From Paraburkholderia sp. BL10I2N1 (GTDB lineage Bacteria > Pseudomonadota > Gammaproteobacteria > Burkholderiales > Burkholderiaceae): 64,000 nucleotides of DNA. The notes below the pieces were generated by a model, which worked only from the letters and a program-made list of their open reading frames with translations, did not search any database and was not told the origin of the DNA. The DNA lies in assembly GCF_004361815.1 (NCBI RefSeq), contig NZ_SNWA01000001.1, positions 2,232,001 to 2,296,000 on the forward strand. Direction: 5' to 3'. Numbering within the stretch: position 1 is the stretch's first letter; each line of letters opens with the position of its first letter. Made by a program: the position numbers and the translations under genes. Positions 1-9,808 of the stretch are shown here, one piece after another.

Positions 1-786
1 GAGGATTTCAATCAGGTCCCCGTTGCGAAGATGCGCACCCACAAGCCAAGTTGGAAGCTGAGCAACGCCGCAACCTGCTACCGCAGCATTTAGCATCGCC
101 TCACCGTCTCCCCACTCATGCCGCGCTCTTACCGGCGTGAGCTCAAATTCGCCAGCGTCATTCCGAAGCAGCCACGCGGGCCGGCGACTTCGTTGCAACC
201 CCGCAATGCAGTCGTGATTCAGAAGCAGGTCTGCCTTGTCATTAGGTCTCCCGTGTTCTTCAAAGTATTGAGGCGAGGCGCAAATCACCAGACGCTGTTG
301 CCCAAGTCGTCGCGCGGCAATGTCAGCGTCATCCTTCAATTGGCCGATTCGAACTGCAACATCGACGCCTTCGGCGATAAGGTCGACCAGCCGTTCGCTG
401 AAATTCGCCGAAATGTCCAGCCGAGGATAGCGGCGCGAAAGTTCGAGCAGCGACGGAAGCACGTGACGCCGGCCAAAGGTGGCCGGCAACTCAATTCTGA
501 CTCGACCCACCGGTTCCTGGTGTCCTGTGGCCAAAAAGCTCTCCGTCTCGTCCAAATCTTCAAGCACGCGCAGACAGCTGGCCAGGTAAGCCTCTCCTTC
601 GTTCGTTAGGGTGAGACGCCGAGTGGTTCGATGAACCAGCTTGGCCCCAATACGTCCCTCTAACCGCGTGACGGCCTTGCCGACCGCACTGCTGGTCAAA
701 CCAAGCCGAGCGCCGGCTGCCGTGAAGCTTCCCTCCTGGGCTGACAGGACGAACTCGCTGAGTCCATCGAATCTATCTTTCGACAT
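1..786 (-). CDS. LysR-family transcriptional regulator (3' end outside window)
   Basis: Reading the minus strand from the ATG at 786 gives 262 open codons that run off the window edge. The N-terminus (MSKDRFDGLSEFVLSAQEGS, then TAAGARLGLTSSAVGKAVTRLE) is a typical LysR winged helix-turn-helix. It is followed by the linker helix and a periplasmic-binding-type effector domain (RVRIELPATFGRRHVLPSLL, then DVAVRIGQL). About 35 to 45 C-terminal residues are missing if the protein has the usual 300 or so residues. It diverges from the luciferase-like oxidoreductase gene 93 bp away, so by the usual LysR arrangement it probably controls that gene and perhaps the reductase behind it. The inducer is unknown. 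Confidence 0.93.
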   Translation of the reverse strand, partial: MSKDRFDGLSEFVLSAQEGSFTAAGARLGLTSSAVGKAVTRLEGRIGAKLVHRTTRRLTLTNEGEAYLASCLRVLEDLDETESFLATGHQEPVGRVRIELPATFGRRHVLPSLLELSRRYPRLDISANFSERLVDLIAEGVDVAVRIGQLKDDADIAARRLGQQRLVICASPQYFEEHGRPNDKADLLLNHDCIAGLQRSRRPAWLLRNDAGEFELTPVRARHEWGDGEAMLNAAVAGCGVAQLPTWLVGAHLRNGDLIEIL

Positions 787-879
787 GATTTGGGAATCGA
801 GGGATGAAGTAAATGGAATTCTAGGCGGTTATTTGTCTTTTCGGACGAAATTAGAATGGAGCCAACATGGAGAACCCGT

Positions 880-1870
880 ATGAACGCCTACGTTGAGCAG
901 GGCTTAAGCCGCGCCCAGCTTTCTGAACAGCCCGCTTATGCGCGGCTCTTTTTGCGAGAAAAGTTGACCGTCGGCCTGATTCTGCCGCTTGAAACCCATC
1001 CGAACAGGCCGGCGCCGACGATGCGAGACCACGTTACGATGGCTCAGAAAGCCGATAGTCTCGGCTTTGCTGCCCTCTGGATGCGCGACGTCCCGTTCTA
1101 TGACCCTGACTATGGCGATGTTGGTCAGATTCGACCCTATTCCATACATCGCCTATCTCGCTGCCTTTACTCGGAAGATAGCGCTCGGGACGGCAGGAAT
1201 TGTCTTGCCAATGCGCGAGCCGTTGATTCTTGCCAAGCAGATAGCTTCGCTTGACCAGCTGTCGGGCGGACGCATAGTCTTGGGGCTCTCATCTGGCGAC
1301 CGCCCGGCCGAGTACCCTCTCTTCGGCATCGACTTTGAGACAAGAGGCGAGCGCTTCCGTGATGCTTTTGATGTCTTCACCAAGGTGCTGGAGGAGGATT
1401 TTCCCCGCTTCTCTTCGCCCAGATTCGGAAGCTCGCGTGGAACGCACGACCTTGTACCGAAGCCGCCATTCGGTGGGACGCTGACTATTGCAATCGGGCG
1501 AGCCCAACAAAGCATGGCCTGGATTGCTGAGAACATGGACGGATTCATTGGCTCCTCGCCGGTGCCCGAACAGCTGCCATCATTCGCGAAACAATGGAAC
1601 GTTCAGCTTGAACAGACATGCGGTTCCGGACAATTCAAGCCGCTTGGTATAGGAGGCTTCCTCGACTTGGTAGAGAACCAGAATGAGCCCCTTATCCGCA
1701 CGCGCGGCGGATTTCGAGCCGGGAGCAAAGGCCTTGTGAACTTTCTGCACGACGCTCAAGCGGCGGGCGTGAATCACATCGCGCTGAATCCCAAGGTTAG
1801 TCGACGCCCGTACGCTGAGCTGATGGATGAGCTCGCTTCCGAAGTCCTTCCGCACTTTCCTTCACACTGA
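880..1870 (+). pseudogene. LLM-class (luciferase-like) flavin oxidoreductase, frameshifted
   Basis: Two overlapping frames together encode one luciferase-like monooxygenase. The first (from ATG 880, behind a GGAG) reads REKLTVGLILPLE through LWMRDVPFYDPDYGDVGQ. The second, from about 1130, continues FDPIPYIAYLAAFTRKIALG, then SGGRIVLGLSSGDRPAEYPLFG, to the stop at 1870. The frames would join after a change of 2 bases (or 1 base in the other direction) near 1129, where an ATTTTC-like sequence may have become ATTC. Total length (about 330 residues) fits the family, and no other damage is seen. This is either a young pseudogene or a sequencing error. Members use reduced flavin and oxygen on small organic substrates. 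The divergent LysR gene is the likely regulator. Confidence 0.82.
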
Positions 1871-1923
1871 CGATGTGCACCCGAGTGCACGCTGGCTCCC
1901 TGACGTGGTCGCGTAATCCATCT

Positions 1924-3054
1924 ATGAAAACCATTTTTGAACCATTCTATCTCTCTGGCACCGCATTAAAGAACCGCATTGTCATGGCTCCGCTAACGCG
2001 AGCACGCGCTTCGCGTGATGTCGCTGATGAACGCATTGCTCTCTATTACACGCAGCGCGCTACCGCTGGTCTGATTGTCAGCGAAGGCACATCGATTTCG
2101 CGAGAAGGAACGGGTTATCTCTTCAACCCAGGCATCTACACGCCGGAGCAAATTGCCGGCTGGCGCCTGACTACCGATTCCGTTCACGCCGTCGGTGGAA
2201 AGATTTTCGCGCAGCTCTGGCACGTCGGTCGCGTTTCCCATCCTTCGATTCAGGATGATGGGAAGGCCCCCGTCAGCGCCAGTTCCAAACATGCAGTGAA
2301 CGCGAAGGCCTTCGCCTACGACGATAACGGGAAGCCCAACCCCGTAGACACGCCCACGCCTCGTCAGCTCGAGACGCAGGAAGTTCGGCGTATCGTCCAG
2401 GATTTCGCTCAGGCTGCCGACAATGCTATGAAGGCAGGGTTTGACGGGGTCGAAATTCATGGCGCGAACGGCTATCTGTTCGAGCAGTTCATGAACCCGC
2501 TCGTCAATGACCGGAGCGATTGCTACTCAGCCGACAACATTGCGAATCGGTTGCGCTTCACTCTCGAAGTCATCGATGCCGTTGCTGGGCGTATCGGTGT
2601 TGAGCGGGTCGGAATTCGAATTTCGCCTTATGGCAAGCTATTCGACATGCCCTTCTATCCGACCATTGATGCGACATACACTGAGCTCTGCCGCGAAATC
2701 GGGAAGCGAAAGCTCGCGTATGTTCACGTCATGAATCAGTCGGGATACTCGCGCCTGGACAACGCTCTTGAACCGGAATCCGAGTCTGGATTTATGGCCC
2801 TCCTGCGTCTCCTGAAAGGCTATCTGCCAAATACTGCGCTCATTCTTGCAGGAGGTATGTCGCGAGAACTTGCGGAGGAAATGATTGACGATGACGTTAT
2901 CGACCTCGTTGCATTCGGCGCTGCATTCATCAGCAACCCCGACCTCGTTGCCCGCCTTCAGAATGATTGGCCACTGAGCCCCGCAAATCCGGCGACCTTC
3001 TATGGTGGCGGCGCAGAGGGTTACGTGGATTACGCTCCCTACGCTCCGTCTTGA
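1924..3054 (+). CDS. Old Yellow Enzyme family alkene reductase (NemA-like)
   Basis: This 376-residue protein is a FMN-dependent ene-reductase TIM barrel. It opens with IFEPFYLSGTALKNRIVMAPLTRARA (read in two parts) and carries the substrate-binding His/Asn and catalytic Tyr of the family in HGANGYLFEQF. The NDRSDCYS and NRLRFTLEV segments are also typical. The enzymes reduce activated C=C bonds in enones, maleimides or nitroesters with NAD(P)H. The ATG at 1924 is preferred over the upstream GTG-rich extension because it begins the conserved N-terminus. It starts 53 bp after the LLM gene, so the two are probably cotranscribed. In the island it could saturate a ring enone; the substrate cannot be read from sequence. 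Confidence 0.92.
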   Translation: MKTIFEPFYLSGTALKNRIVMAPLTRARASRDVADERIALYYTQRATAGLIVSEGTSISREGTGYLFNPGIYTPEQIAGWRLTTDSVHAVGGKIFAQLWHVGRVSHPSIQDDGKAPVSASSKHAVNAKAFAYDDNGKPNPVDTPTPRQLETQEVRRIVQDFAQAADNAMKAGFDGVEIHGANGYLFEQFMNPLVNDRSDCYSADNIANRLRFTLEVIDAVAGRIGVERVGIRISPYGKLFDMPFYPTIDATYTELCREIGKRKLAYVHVMNQSGYSRLDNALEPESESGFMALLRLLKGYLPNTALILAGGMSRELAEEMIDDDVIDLVAFGAAFISNPDLVARLQNDWPLSPANPATFYGGGAEGYVDYAPYAPS

Positions 3055-3328
3055 GGGCAATCGTGGCGCCAGATGCAAGGGTTATCGACCTCGGCAGATG
3101 TCAAGACTCTATCTTCCAGACGAAACCCACGTCGCGGACAGCGAGTGACAATGAACTCAAGATAGACCTTCGTCAGTGTGTCGGTGTCGAGTCTCCGCAT
3201 GTTTAGCCTTAATGCCGTTTACCCCTATCGAAGGAGGCGCGCTGGGCGATGAGATGTCAGCGTGGTTGCGGGAGACGTCTCCATTCCCGTTCCCATTTCT
3301 CTCTTTCAAATCGTCCGAAGGTCAACCC

Positions 3329-4435
3329 ATGTCTAACTTCGTTGTCGAAAAGCTGTTTCGACCGCCCTACGTCCAAACTCGACCAGGTGGAAGCGGGCCG
3401 CTGACAGTTCTCTTTTCGTTGCTTTCCCGTGCGGACACGACGCCAATCGACGTACGTCGAGTGGGTGATGGTTACACGCTCGACAGGTCTGGCCATCCAT
3501 TACGAGACCCGGCGGAAAACTCTTCCGCCATTGGTTTCGAGAGTAATCCCAACGTCAACTTCGAGCACTGGGGCGAGTATTGGCGAAAGGTGCATGGCGT
3601 TCGTTTCACCCACATCGAAGAGGACGACGACCGCAGCTTAGAGCGACTGCTGCGTTATGACCAACTGCATCGATTCGCTCCAGGGCCAACAAGCTTTAAC
3701 GCGCCCCCATACCGCGCTCCAGTCGACGAAAGCGGAATGCTCTGGCCGACAATTCTCGGACACATTGAACCGTATCAACGGCCGCGCTGGGACGGCGTCG
3801 CGTATCTCAACTTTGAGAGCATCGACGACGTCGCTGCTGTGTTCGCTAACGAGCGAGTGCGCACCAAAATTCTTCCCGAGGACTTGACCATGTTTCGTGA
3901 CATCGCGCCGGTACTTGCTCGGCAGCACATCATCATTCCCAGCGAATCGGGAAATGAAGCAGTCACATTGGTCAAGCTACATGTGCGTCGAAAAGACGAG
4001 GCGCGCGAATCATTCCAGCAGTGGTGGCTCGAGGACCATGGCCCCAATGTCAGCAGTCACTGCCAGGGCAGTCAGTTGGTCAAACGTTATGCCCAGCTTC
4101 ACAACATCGGTGGTCGAGAACCCGGCCAGCCGTTTTTTCACCCTGACGCAGCGAAGCTTGATGGAATAAGTCTTATGAGCTTTTCAAGCCTCGCAGACCT
4201 CGAAGATTTTCTGGTGAGCCCGATGAACGCAAGTATTGTCGAGCACGAGTCCCTGAAGACTGAGCAAGCAGCGTCAGAATATTGGACCACCATCGGCATG
4301 ATGATTGTCAACCGCATCCGCCCCGAGGTTCGCACCGCGCAACGAATTCCGCTGCGGCGTTGGAGCGACCGGCCGAACTCACCTGTCCGAATAGGCGCCG
4401 CCTTATCGATTTGCTCGCCGCGCCATCTCGACTGA
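3329..4435 (+). CDS. Large EthD-domain protein (tandem dimeric alpha/beta barrel)
   Basis: This 368-residue protein contains two segments of the EthD/dimeric alpha-beta barrel type. The first includes NFEHWGEYWRKVHG (about residues 70 to 85), the second FQQWWLEDHGPNVSSHC (about 215 to 230). The pattern of aromatic-WxxxHG is repeated in two other proteins of this island. EthD was named from ethyl tert-butyl ether degradation; related folds act as decarboxylases, cyclases or isomerases of labile ring products. The ATG at 3329 follows CGAAGG at 7 to 8 bp. It lies 275 bp after the reductase gene, and that gap holds no recognisable feature. No membrane or signal segment is visible. The exact reaction is unknown. 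Confidence 0.8.
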   Translation: MSNFVVEKLFRPPYVQTRPGGSGPLTVLFSLLSRADTTPIDVRRVGDGYTLDRSGHPLRDPAENSSAIGFESNPNVNFEHWGEYWRKVHGVRFTHIEEDDDRSLERLLRYDQLHRFAPGPTSFNAPPYRAPVDESGMLWPTILGHIEPYQRPRWDGVAYLNFESIDDVAAVFANERVRTKILPEDLTMFRDIAPVLARQHIIIPSESGNEAVTLVKLHVRRKDEARESFQQWWLEDHGPNVSSHCQGSQLVKRYAQLHNIGGREPGQPFFHPDAAKLDGISLMSFSSLADLEDFLVSPMNASIVEHESLKTEQAASEYWTTIGMMIVNRIRPEVRTAQRIPLRRWSDRPNSPVRIGAALSICSPRHLD

Positions 4436-4501
4436 AAGCATTATGGGAGTCGACGGCATTGGGGCAACCTGTTGAATCGGAAATTTCCGACCCCCGCGAA
4501 A

Positions 4502-4525
4502 CGCCCCGTCCCTTAGGACGGGGCG
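4502..4525. terminator. Bidirectional stem-loop between convergent genes
   Basis: A perfect 10-bp stem (CGCCCCGTCC and its complement) closes a 4-base loop CTTA. It sits between the convergent stops at 4435 and 4551. Neither side has a strong T-run, so termination may be factor-assisted. Confidence 0.6.
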
Positions 4526-4550
4526 AACTACTTACCGCATCGAATCCCGC

Positions 4551-6419
4551 TCAGTCGTCGTCTGCCTCCTGGCACACGGGACCTTCCATCTTCGCCGAAT
4601 CAGAGTCCCAGTATGGGAGACTCGTGTTGCCTTCAGACTTGAAGCAGCCTGCTTTGAGCAAAGGCAAATTCAAGGACGACGGGAGGCTTGCGCCAACATA
4701 CAGTGAGACGGTACTTCCCGTGAGTGAGACCACCTGAGGATGCGTCGGAAAGCACGCATCCGTGCCGAGTACGGGAGAGCATTGCGAGTTTGCCGGAGGC
4801 GGCGACCCGATGCCGTTCGACTGCTGCGTCGGAGTCTGAGTGCTGACGATGAGTCGGACCTTGCTTCCCGCCGGAATTGAGGCAAACTTCGGCGAAATCA
4901 CGAAGTCGTAACGACGAATATTACCGGCGGGTACGTAGTGGTCTGCGAAGTATTCGCCGTAAGGCTTCACAGGCACGCCGTTCTTATCGAGCCACGAGCG
5001 ATTCGGGTCGTTCCTCGAGAGGCTGCCAAGGACAGTACCACTGGAAAGCGGAGTGACAGTCCCATCCGGACCCACCAGTTGCACCGTCGCGATGAGTTCC
5101 AGATTCGGCGTTGTCGACGAGGCGTAGAATGACGCACTCATCGGGCCGGCAAGCGTCGCTCCCTTCTTCAGAACCGGCCCATCAAATTGGGCCGTGCTAC
5201 CGGCGCCTGGCTGCGCCCAAAGTAGATTAACTTCCGCCGATTGATTCGAAGGCTTCTTCGATAGAATTCCCCGTGGCGTCAGGAAGTATTGCTTGTACAC
5301 GGGCGCAACAGGGTAAGCCGAGGTGCTAATCCAGTTGTTGGAAATCAACTCGTGGACGTGGACCGGCTGCTTCGTGTCGGCCATCCCCGTCTTCTTGCCT
5401 TTAAGCCAGGTGTCGAACCATTCCAGCGTGATGTTGTTTGCAATGTTCTGCCCTGTCGTCTGCTCCTCAAATTGGCAGTGACCGCCTTGGCTGATAATCA
5501 CCTGATAGCGGCCAGTGACATCCTGATTCGGACGCATAGGCCCGTACACGTATTGGCCGCTTCTCGTGTTCTGCAGATATGCGTACATGGACATAGAACT
5601 CTCAGCGTAAATGTCCTGGTGCGTGCTCCAAATCAGAGTCGGAATGTCGAGGTCTGCGAGTTGCCGAGCGAACGTGCCGGGAGAGCGCGCCTTCCAAAAA
5701 TCTCTGTCATAAGCCCTGGGACCACCCGCGTTGATTTCGTCGACCATAGACTGGCCGTAGGCGGTCGCGCCATGATTGTTACCAACCGCCGCACCGAAAC
5801 CCAATGGGAATTGGCCCGTTTGTGTCGGGATTCCGCCTGCGAAATACGTCTCACGGTAAAACTCCGCCCCTGCACAAAACGGCGCCAGAGCTTTGATTGG
5901 TGAATTTTTTCCGGCTGCCAGCGCCGTCGTATATTGGTTCAGTCCTGACCAAGAACCGCCTTGCAGAGCAATCTTGCCGTTAGAGTTCTGCAGCTTCGTG
6001 GCGGCCCATTGGACTATCTCGGCACCATCCTTCCCGTCGCTCCCGAAGAAGGAAAATTCGCCGCCTGAATTCCGTGTCCCTCTGACCGACGCTGTCACAT
6101 AGATGTAGCCTCGCTGAACGAAGTAATCACCAGCCGTGGACGGATTCGTGAGGTATGGCGTTTGAGTGAGGATGACAGGGAACGGACCCTTCGCCCGAGC
6201 ACCGGTATGCAAGTCGGTGGGGTAGGACACATCGACCATAAGCACTGTTCCATCGCTCATGGTGACCGGGACGCTTTTGTCTAGTGCAGTCCCGTAAGTC
6301 GGGTTGCCCGGGCTCCATACTCCACCCGGAAAAGGCGTGGACGCAAGCGCGGGAGCTGCCGCACCGGATAACAGAATTGCCACGGCTGCAAGCAGCCCTG
6401 CACGACTTGAACGCTTCAT
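4551..6419 (-). CDS. Exported CocE/NonD-family serine hydrolase
   Basis: The 622-residue product has a signal peptide (MKRSSRAGLLAAVAILLSGA, ending ALA before STPF), so it acts in the periplasm or outside. The catalytic domain is the X-Pro dipeptidyl-peptidase/cocaine esterase alpha/beta hydrolase type: YPTDLHTG, QRGYIYVTASVRGTRNSGG and a nucleophile elbow GGSWSG. The C-terminal third (from about residue 370) is the jelly-roll domain of this family. ATG 6419 is chosen because a GGAGGT lies 4 bp upstream and the signal peptide begins there; the longer reading lacks both. It is the last gene of the porin-transporter operon. It probably cleaves an ester or amide before uptake. The nucleophile motif differs slightly from the usual GxSYxG. 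Confidence 0.85.
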   Translation of the reverse strand: MKRSSRAGLLAAVAILLSGAAAPALASTPFPGGVWSPGNPTYGTALDKSVPVTMSDGTVLMVDVSYPTDLHTGARAKGPFPVILTQTPYLTNPSTAGDYFVQRGYIYVTASVRGTRNSGGEFSFFGSDGKDGAEIVQWAATKLQNSNGKIALQGGSWSGLNQYTTALAAGKNSPIKALAPFCAGAEFYRETYFAGGIPTQTGQFPLGFGAAVGNNHGATAYGQSMVDEINAGGPRAYDRDFWKARSPGTFARQLADLDIPTLIWSTHQDIYAESSMSMYAYLQNTRSGQYVYGPMRPNQDVTGRYQVIISQGGHCQFEEQTTGQNIANNITLEWFDTWLKGKKTGMADTKQPVHVHELISNNWISTSAYPVAPVYKQYFLTPRGILSKKPSNQSAEVNLLWAQPGAGSTAQFDGPVLKKGATLAGPMSASFYASSTTPNLELIATVQLVGPDGTVTPLSSGTVLGSLSRNDPNRSWLDKNGVPVKPYGEYFADHYVPAGNIRRYDFVISPKFASIPAGSKVRLIVSTQTPTQQSNGIGSPPPANSQCSPVLGTDACFPTHPQVVSLTGSTVSLYVGASLPSSLNLPLLKAGCFKSEGNTSLPYWDSDSAKMEGPVCQEADDD

Positions 6420-6569
6420 AACGACCTCCATCGGTGTTTCGCCAATTGTTAGATAGAATTGACTCTGCATTCCTAAATTTATTTACAAAACGTAATCCAC
6501 TTACGCCGGCACCACAACCGCAGCCCGCGCCGTCGCCGGGACGCGGGTACCTACTCAATTCCAGCGACG

Positions 6570-7259
6570 TCAGATGATTCGGTGCTCCTCGACCAGGAAC
6601 GCGGTGATGCCGGCGAGGAATGTCTTCGCATGTTCCATCGTCTTCAATCCAACCTCTGATTCGAACGCCTTTTGCAGCGACTCAGTGCTTTCGAACCAGA
6701 ACTCAACGACCCCATCGATGGGTAGGTCGTCGTAACTGCAGGGTGTGCCTTTCTGTAGCTCTCGCTGCAGTACCGCGTTCTGCCGATAGCCTTTGACGCC
6801 GGGCATCGTGCGAACGAAATCCGCATGTACTTTCCACTCGTTCAGAAATTCCTGTTCCGAAAGCTCAGGGCGACGGCGGATGAGAGAAATCCGCTTCTTC
6901 AGCTTTGCACGAGACGCGTCTTCCGGCACTTCCACGACCGTCGTCTGCTTGACGGTCAGGATATGAAGGCGGCCGAGGAAATGGTTCTCGTCTTCGATGA
7001 TTCTTTGCGGCAGCTCCGCCTCTCCGAACGGCTTGTTCGGGTCCGAAATCCACAGTTGCGAGAAACCGTCGAACTCCCACGGCTCCCGCTCGAAGTCGAT
7101 TCCCCGCTGAACACGGTCGACAATGTGGTTCTGCCAATACTGACTAAGTCCAGGTGCGTTTTTCACCAACGGGCCGTGATGACCGAGCCAATGCTTGTAA
7201 AACTCATCGTTCGACCATTCGGGCTTTCTTGAAATAAGCCCCATGCGTACCGTGCTCAT
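6570..7259 (-). CDS. Tandem EthD-domain protein
   Basis: The 229-residue protein contains two EthD-like repeats. The first has the conserved start RMGLISRKPEWSNDEFYKHW followed by LGHHGPLV; the second has RISLIRRRPELSEQEFLNEW followed by KVHADFV. Both halves end with a WISD/FWFES-type strand. This is essentially a fused dimer of the alpha-beta barrel. It starts at ATG 7259 behind GGAGG and lies 43 bp after the ATPase gene of the transporter, within one operon. A role on the imported compound is likely; the reaction is unknown. Confidence 0.82.
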   Translation of the reverse strand: MSTVRMGLISRKPEWSNDEFYKHWLGHHGPLVKNAPGLSQYWQNHIVDRVQRGIDFEREPWEFDGFSQLWISDPNKPFGEAELPQRIIEDENHFLGRLHILTVKQTTVVEVPEDASRAKLKKRISLIRRRPELSEQEFLNEWKVHADFVRTMPGVKGYRQNAVLQRELQKGTPCSYDDLPIDGVVEFWFESTESLQKAFESEVGLKTMEHAKTFLAGITAFLVEEHRII

Positions 7260-7302
7260 CAATCCTCCAGTGTCGTGACTTCAGGTCGAAAGGTCGGCGC
7301 CG

Positions 7303-8013
7303 TCAATTTGCGCCCAGATATGCTGCTTTGACTTTTGGGTCATTCAGCAAGTCGCGCCCGGAGCCCTCCAGCGTGATACTGCCAACCTCGAGCACGTACG
7401 CCCTGTCAGCAACGCCCAAGGCCTGCTTCGCCATTTGCTCAACCAGCAGAATGGTGAGACCCTCCTTGCGCAGACTACGGATGGCATCGAAAATGTCACG
7501 GATGACCAAGGGAGCCAGGCCCAACGAAGGTTCATCGAGAAGAAGCATTCGCGGCTGACTCATCAACGCGCGCGAAATCGCGAGCATTTGCTGCTCCCCC
7601 CCGGACAGCGTTCCCGAGAGCTGGTTCTGGCGTTCCCGAAGACGCGGGAACCGGTCAAACTCCCGCTCCATCGCTGCCTCAGTCGCGGACATCGGCTGCT
7701 TGCGGGAATAGGCCCCGAGAAGAAGGTTCTCACGCACGGTCTGGTCGGGAAACACGCCGCGACCTTCGGGCGATAGGGCAATGCCGAGGCCGAGGCGCAT
7801 GTGTGCAGGCAACTGGGTGCAGTCGCGACCGCCAACCGTGATGCGACCAGAGGAGACCGCCTGCAGCCCCGCGATGCTCTTTAGAAGGCTACTTTTCCCG
7901 GCACCGTTCGCGCCGATGATGGTGACGACTTCGCCTTCCCTCACCTCGAGGCTCACACCCTTCACGGCCTGAATAGCGCCGTAAGAGACCTTTACTGAAT
8001 CGACTTTGAGCAT
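7303..8013 (-). CDS. ABC transporter ATP-binding protein, LivF type
   Basis: The 236-residue ATPase has Walker A GANGAGKSS, signature LSGGEQQM and Walker B MLLLDEPSLGLAP, with the short length and SPEGRGVFP segment typical of LivF. It energises uptake together with the fused permease-ATPase encoded just upstream (13 bp away). ATG 8013 is the second of two adjacent ATGs and has GGAG at 5 bp. Although the family is named for branched-chain amino acids, many members import aromatic acids and other organics, and the surrounding catabolic genes suggest that here. Confidence 0.93.
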   Translation of the reverse strand: MLKVDSVKVSYGAIQAVKGVSLEVREGEVVTIIGANGAGKSSLLKSIAGLQAVSSGRITVGGRDCTQLPAHMRLGLGIALSPEGRGVFPDQTVRENLLLGAYSRKQPMSATEAAMEREFDRFPRLRERQNQLSGTLSGGEQQMLAISRALMSQPRMLLLDEPSLGLAPLVIRDIFDAIRSLRKEGLTILLVEQMAKQALGVADRAYVLEVGSITLEGSGRDLLNDPKVKAAYLGAN

Positions 8014-8026
8014 CATTGCTCCTCTC

Positions 8027-9808
8027 TCACGCGGCTTCAGCTTCGTCGACGCCGAGATATGCTTCGACGACGCGGGGGTTGGCCTGGACGTCTGCAGGCT
8101 TGCCTTCGGCAATCTTGATGCCGTAGTCAAGCACGATGACGTGGTCGGAAATCGACATGACGAGGTCCATGTGGTGCTCGACCATCAGGACGCTGACGCC
8201 ATATTTGCTGATACGAAGGAGCAGCTGTCCCAGCTCCGCCGTTTCCTGTGGGTTCAAACCCGCTGCCGGCTCGTCCAGCAGTAACAGCTGCGGTTCGGTG
8301 GCGAGTGCACGGGCGAGTTCGGCCCGACGTTGCAGGCCATACGGCAGACTCCCTGCGGGACGGCTCGCCAGGTGACCGAGGTCAACCAGCTCAAGCAGCT
8401 CGCGCGCACGTTGCCTCGTGATTTCCTCCTCATGACGCGCCTTCGGGGTCGCGAACAAGGAAGCAAACAAGCCGTTCTTCATCCGGCTGTGCCGACCAAG
8501 CATTACGTTGTCGAGAACCGACAAATCGGCGAAGAGTCTCAGGTTTTGGAAGGTACGACCCATCCCCATGCAACAGATGGAATGAACCGCGCTTCCGCCA
8601 ATCTCCTTCCCGTTGAAGCGAATCGACCCGCTATCCGGACGGACGATGCCCGTTACCATGTTAATCATCGTGCTCTTCCCGGCACCATTCGGGCCGATGA
8701 GCGCGTGGATATGACCCCGCTTCAAGGCGAACGAAATGTCTTGCGCCGGCTTCACGCCACCGTATGCTTTCGAGAGCTTCGTGACTATCAGCAGTTCTGC
8801 GCTGTTCGCCCGGCCGCCGCGCAAGAGCGTCGTAACCTGCCCGCCCGGGGCAGCGTATTCTTCCTTCGAGTCTCGACTCTTGCGTCCGACCAGCTTCGAC
8901 AGCGCGCCGACAACTCCCCCGGGCATCACATAGAGCGCAAACAGGAGAAGCAGCCCATACAGCGTGTGTTGAACTGAAGGCCAACGCGCGAGAAGTGCGT
9001 CGAGCAGGGTCAGGACGATTGCGCCAACCACGGGTCCAAGCTTCGTTCCCGCTCCGCCAAAAAGGACGAGCAGCAGGATGAAGATGGAGAGCTGAAACGA
9101 AATAAAATCGGAATTGATGTACTGGTTTTGCTGAGCGACCATTGCGCCAGCAAGTCCACACGTGACCGCTGCAATCACGAACGCAATCACTTTGCCTCGA
9201 TAGACACGAACGCCCACCGACGATGATGCAATTTCGTCAGCCTGAAGCGAAAGGAAGGCACGACCAAACCTTCCATTCAGCAGGTTGCGAAGCAACAGGT
9301 GAGTAACCGCGCAGAAAACGAGTCCGACGCACACCCATTGACCGAGCGACATCAGCTGCCCACCCATTTCCGGGCTACGAATCCCGTAGATGCCCTGGGC
9401 TCCGCCAAACACGTCTGTCCAGTCGCTGACCAGCCGTTCCACAACGATACCGAACGCGAGCGTGACCATGGCCAGGTACGGCCCTTTGACGCGAAGCGAC
9501 GGCAGCGCGATGAGCACCCCGCAGACGCCCGAGATGGCCGTTGCGATGGCCATGGCTGCCCACGGATTGATTTCCGTCTGCGATGTGAGAAGTGCGACTG
9601 CGTAAGCTCCCGCTCCGAAGAGCCCAGCTTGACCGAGCGATTTCTGCCCTGCGAAGCCGACAAGGACGTTCATGCCGGCGGCGCACAGGTAGTAGACGCA
9701 CATCATGAACGCGATGTGCAGGTAATAGTCATTTCCGATGGACAGCGCGGCGGCGCCAAGCACGACCGCGATGGCGCTTACGCATGCTATGTGGCTGTAC
9801 TTTTTCAT
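8027..9808 (-). CDS. Fused ABC permease-ATPase (LivM-LivG fusion)
   Basis: The 593-residue protein joins a LivM-type permease (residues 1 to about 310; AAGMNVLVGFAGQKSLGQAG, SLRVKGPYLAMVTLAFG) to a LivG-type ATPase (about 340 to 593; Walker A GPNGAGKST, Walker B LLLLDEPAAGLNP, and an altered signature LPYGLQRR). Several hydrophobic helices fill the first half. Its start overlaps the stop of the upstream permease gene by 4 bases (ATGA), indicating translational coupling. It forms the inner-membrane channel with the LivH-type protein. Confidence 0.93.
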   Translation of the reverse strand: MKKYSHIACVSAIAVVLGAAALSIGNDYYLHIAFMMCVYYLCAAGMNVLVGFAGQKSLGQAGLFGAGAYAVALLTSQTEINPWAAMAIATAISGVCGVLIALPSLRVKGPYLAMVTLAFGIVVERLVSDWTDVFGGAQGIYGIRSPEMGGQLMSLGQWVCVGLVFCAVTHLLLRNLLNGRFGRAFLSLQADEIASSSVGVRVYRGKVIAFVIAAVTCGLAGAMVAQQNQYINSDFISFQLSIFILLLVLFGGAGTKLGPVVGAIVLTLLDALLARWPSVQHTLYGLLLLFALYVMPGGVVGALSKLVGRKSRDSKEEYAAPGGQVTTLLRGGRANSAELLIVTKLSKAYGGVKPAQDISFALKRGHIHALIGPNGAGKSTMINMVTGIVRPDSGSIRFNGKEIGGSAVHSICCMGMGRTFQNLRLFADLSVLDNVMLGRHSRMKNGLFASLFATPKARHEEEITRQRARELLELVDLGHLASRPAGSLPYGLQRRAELARALATEPQLLLLDEPAAGLNPQETAELGQLLLRISKYGVSVLMVEHHMDLVMSISDHVIVLDYGIKIAEGKPADVQANPRVVEAYLGVDEAEAA

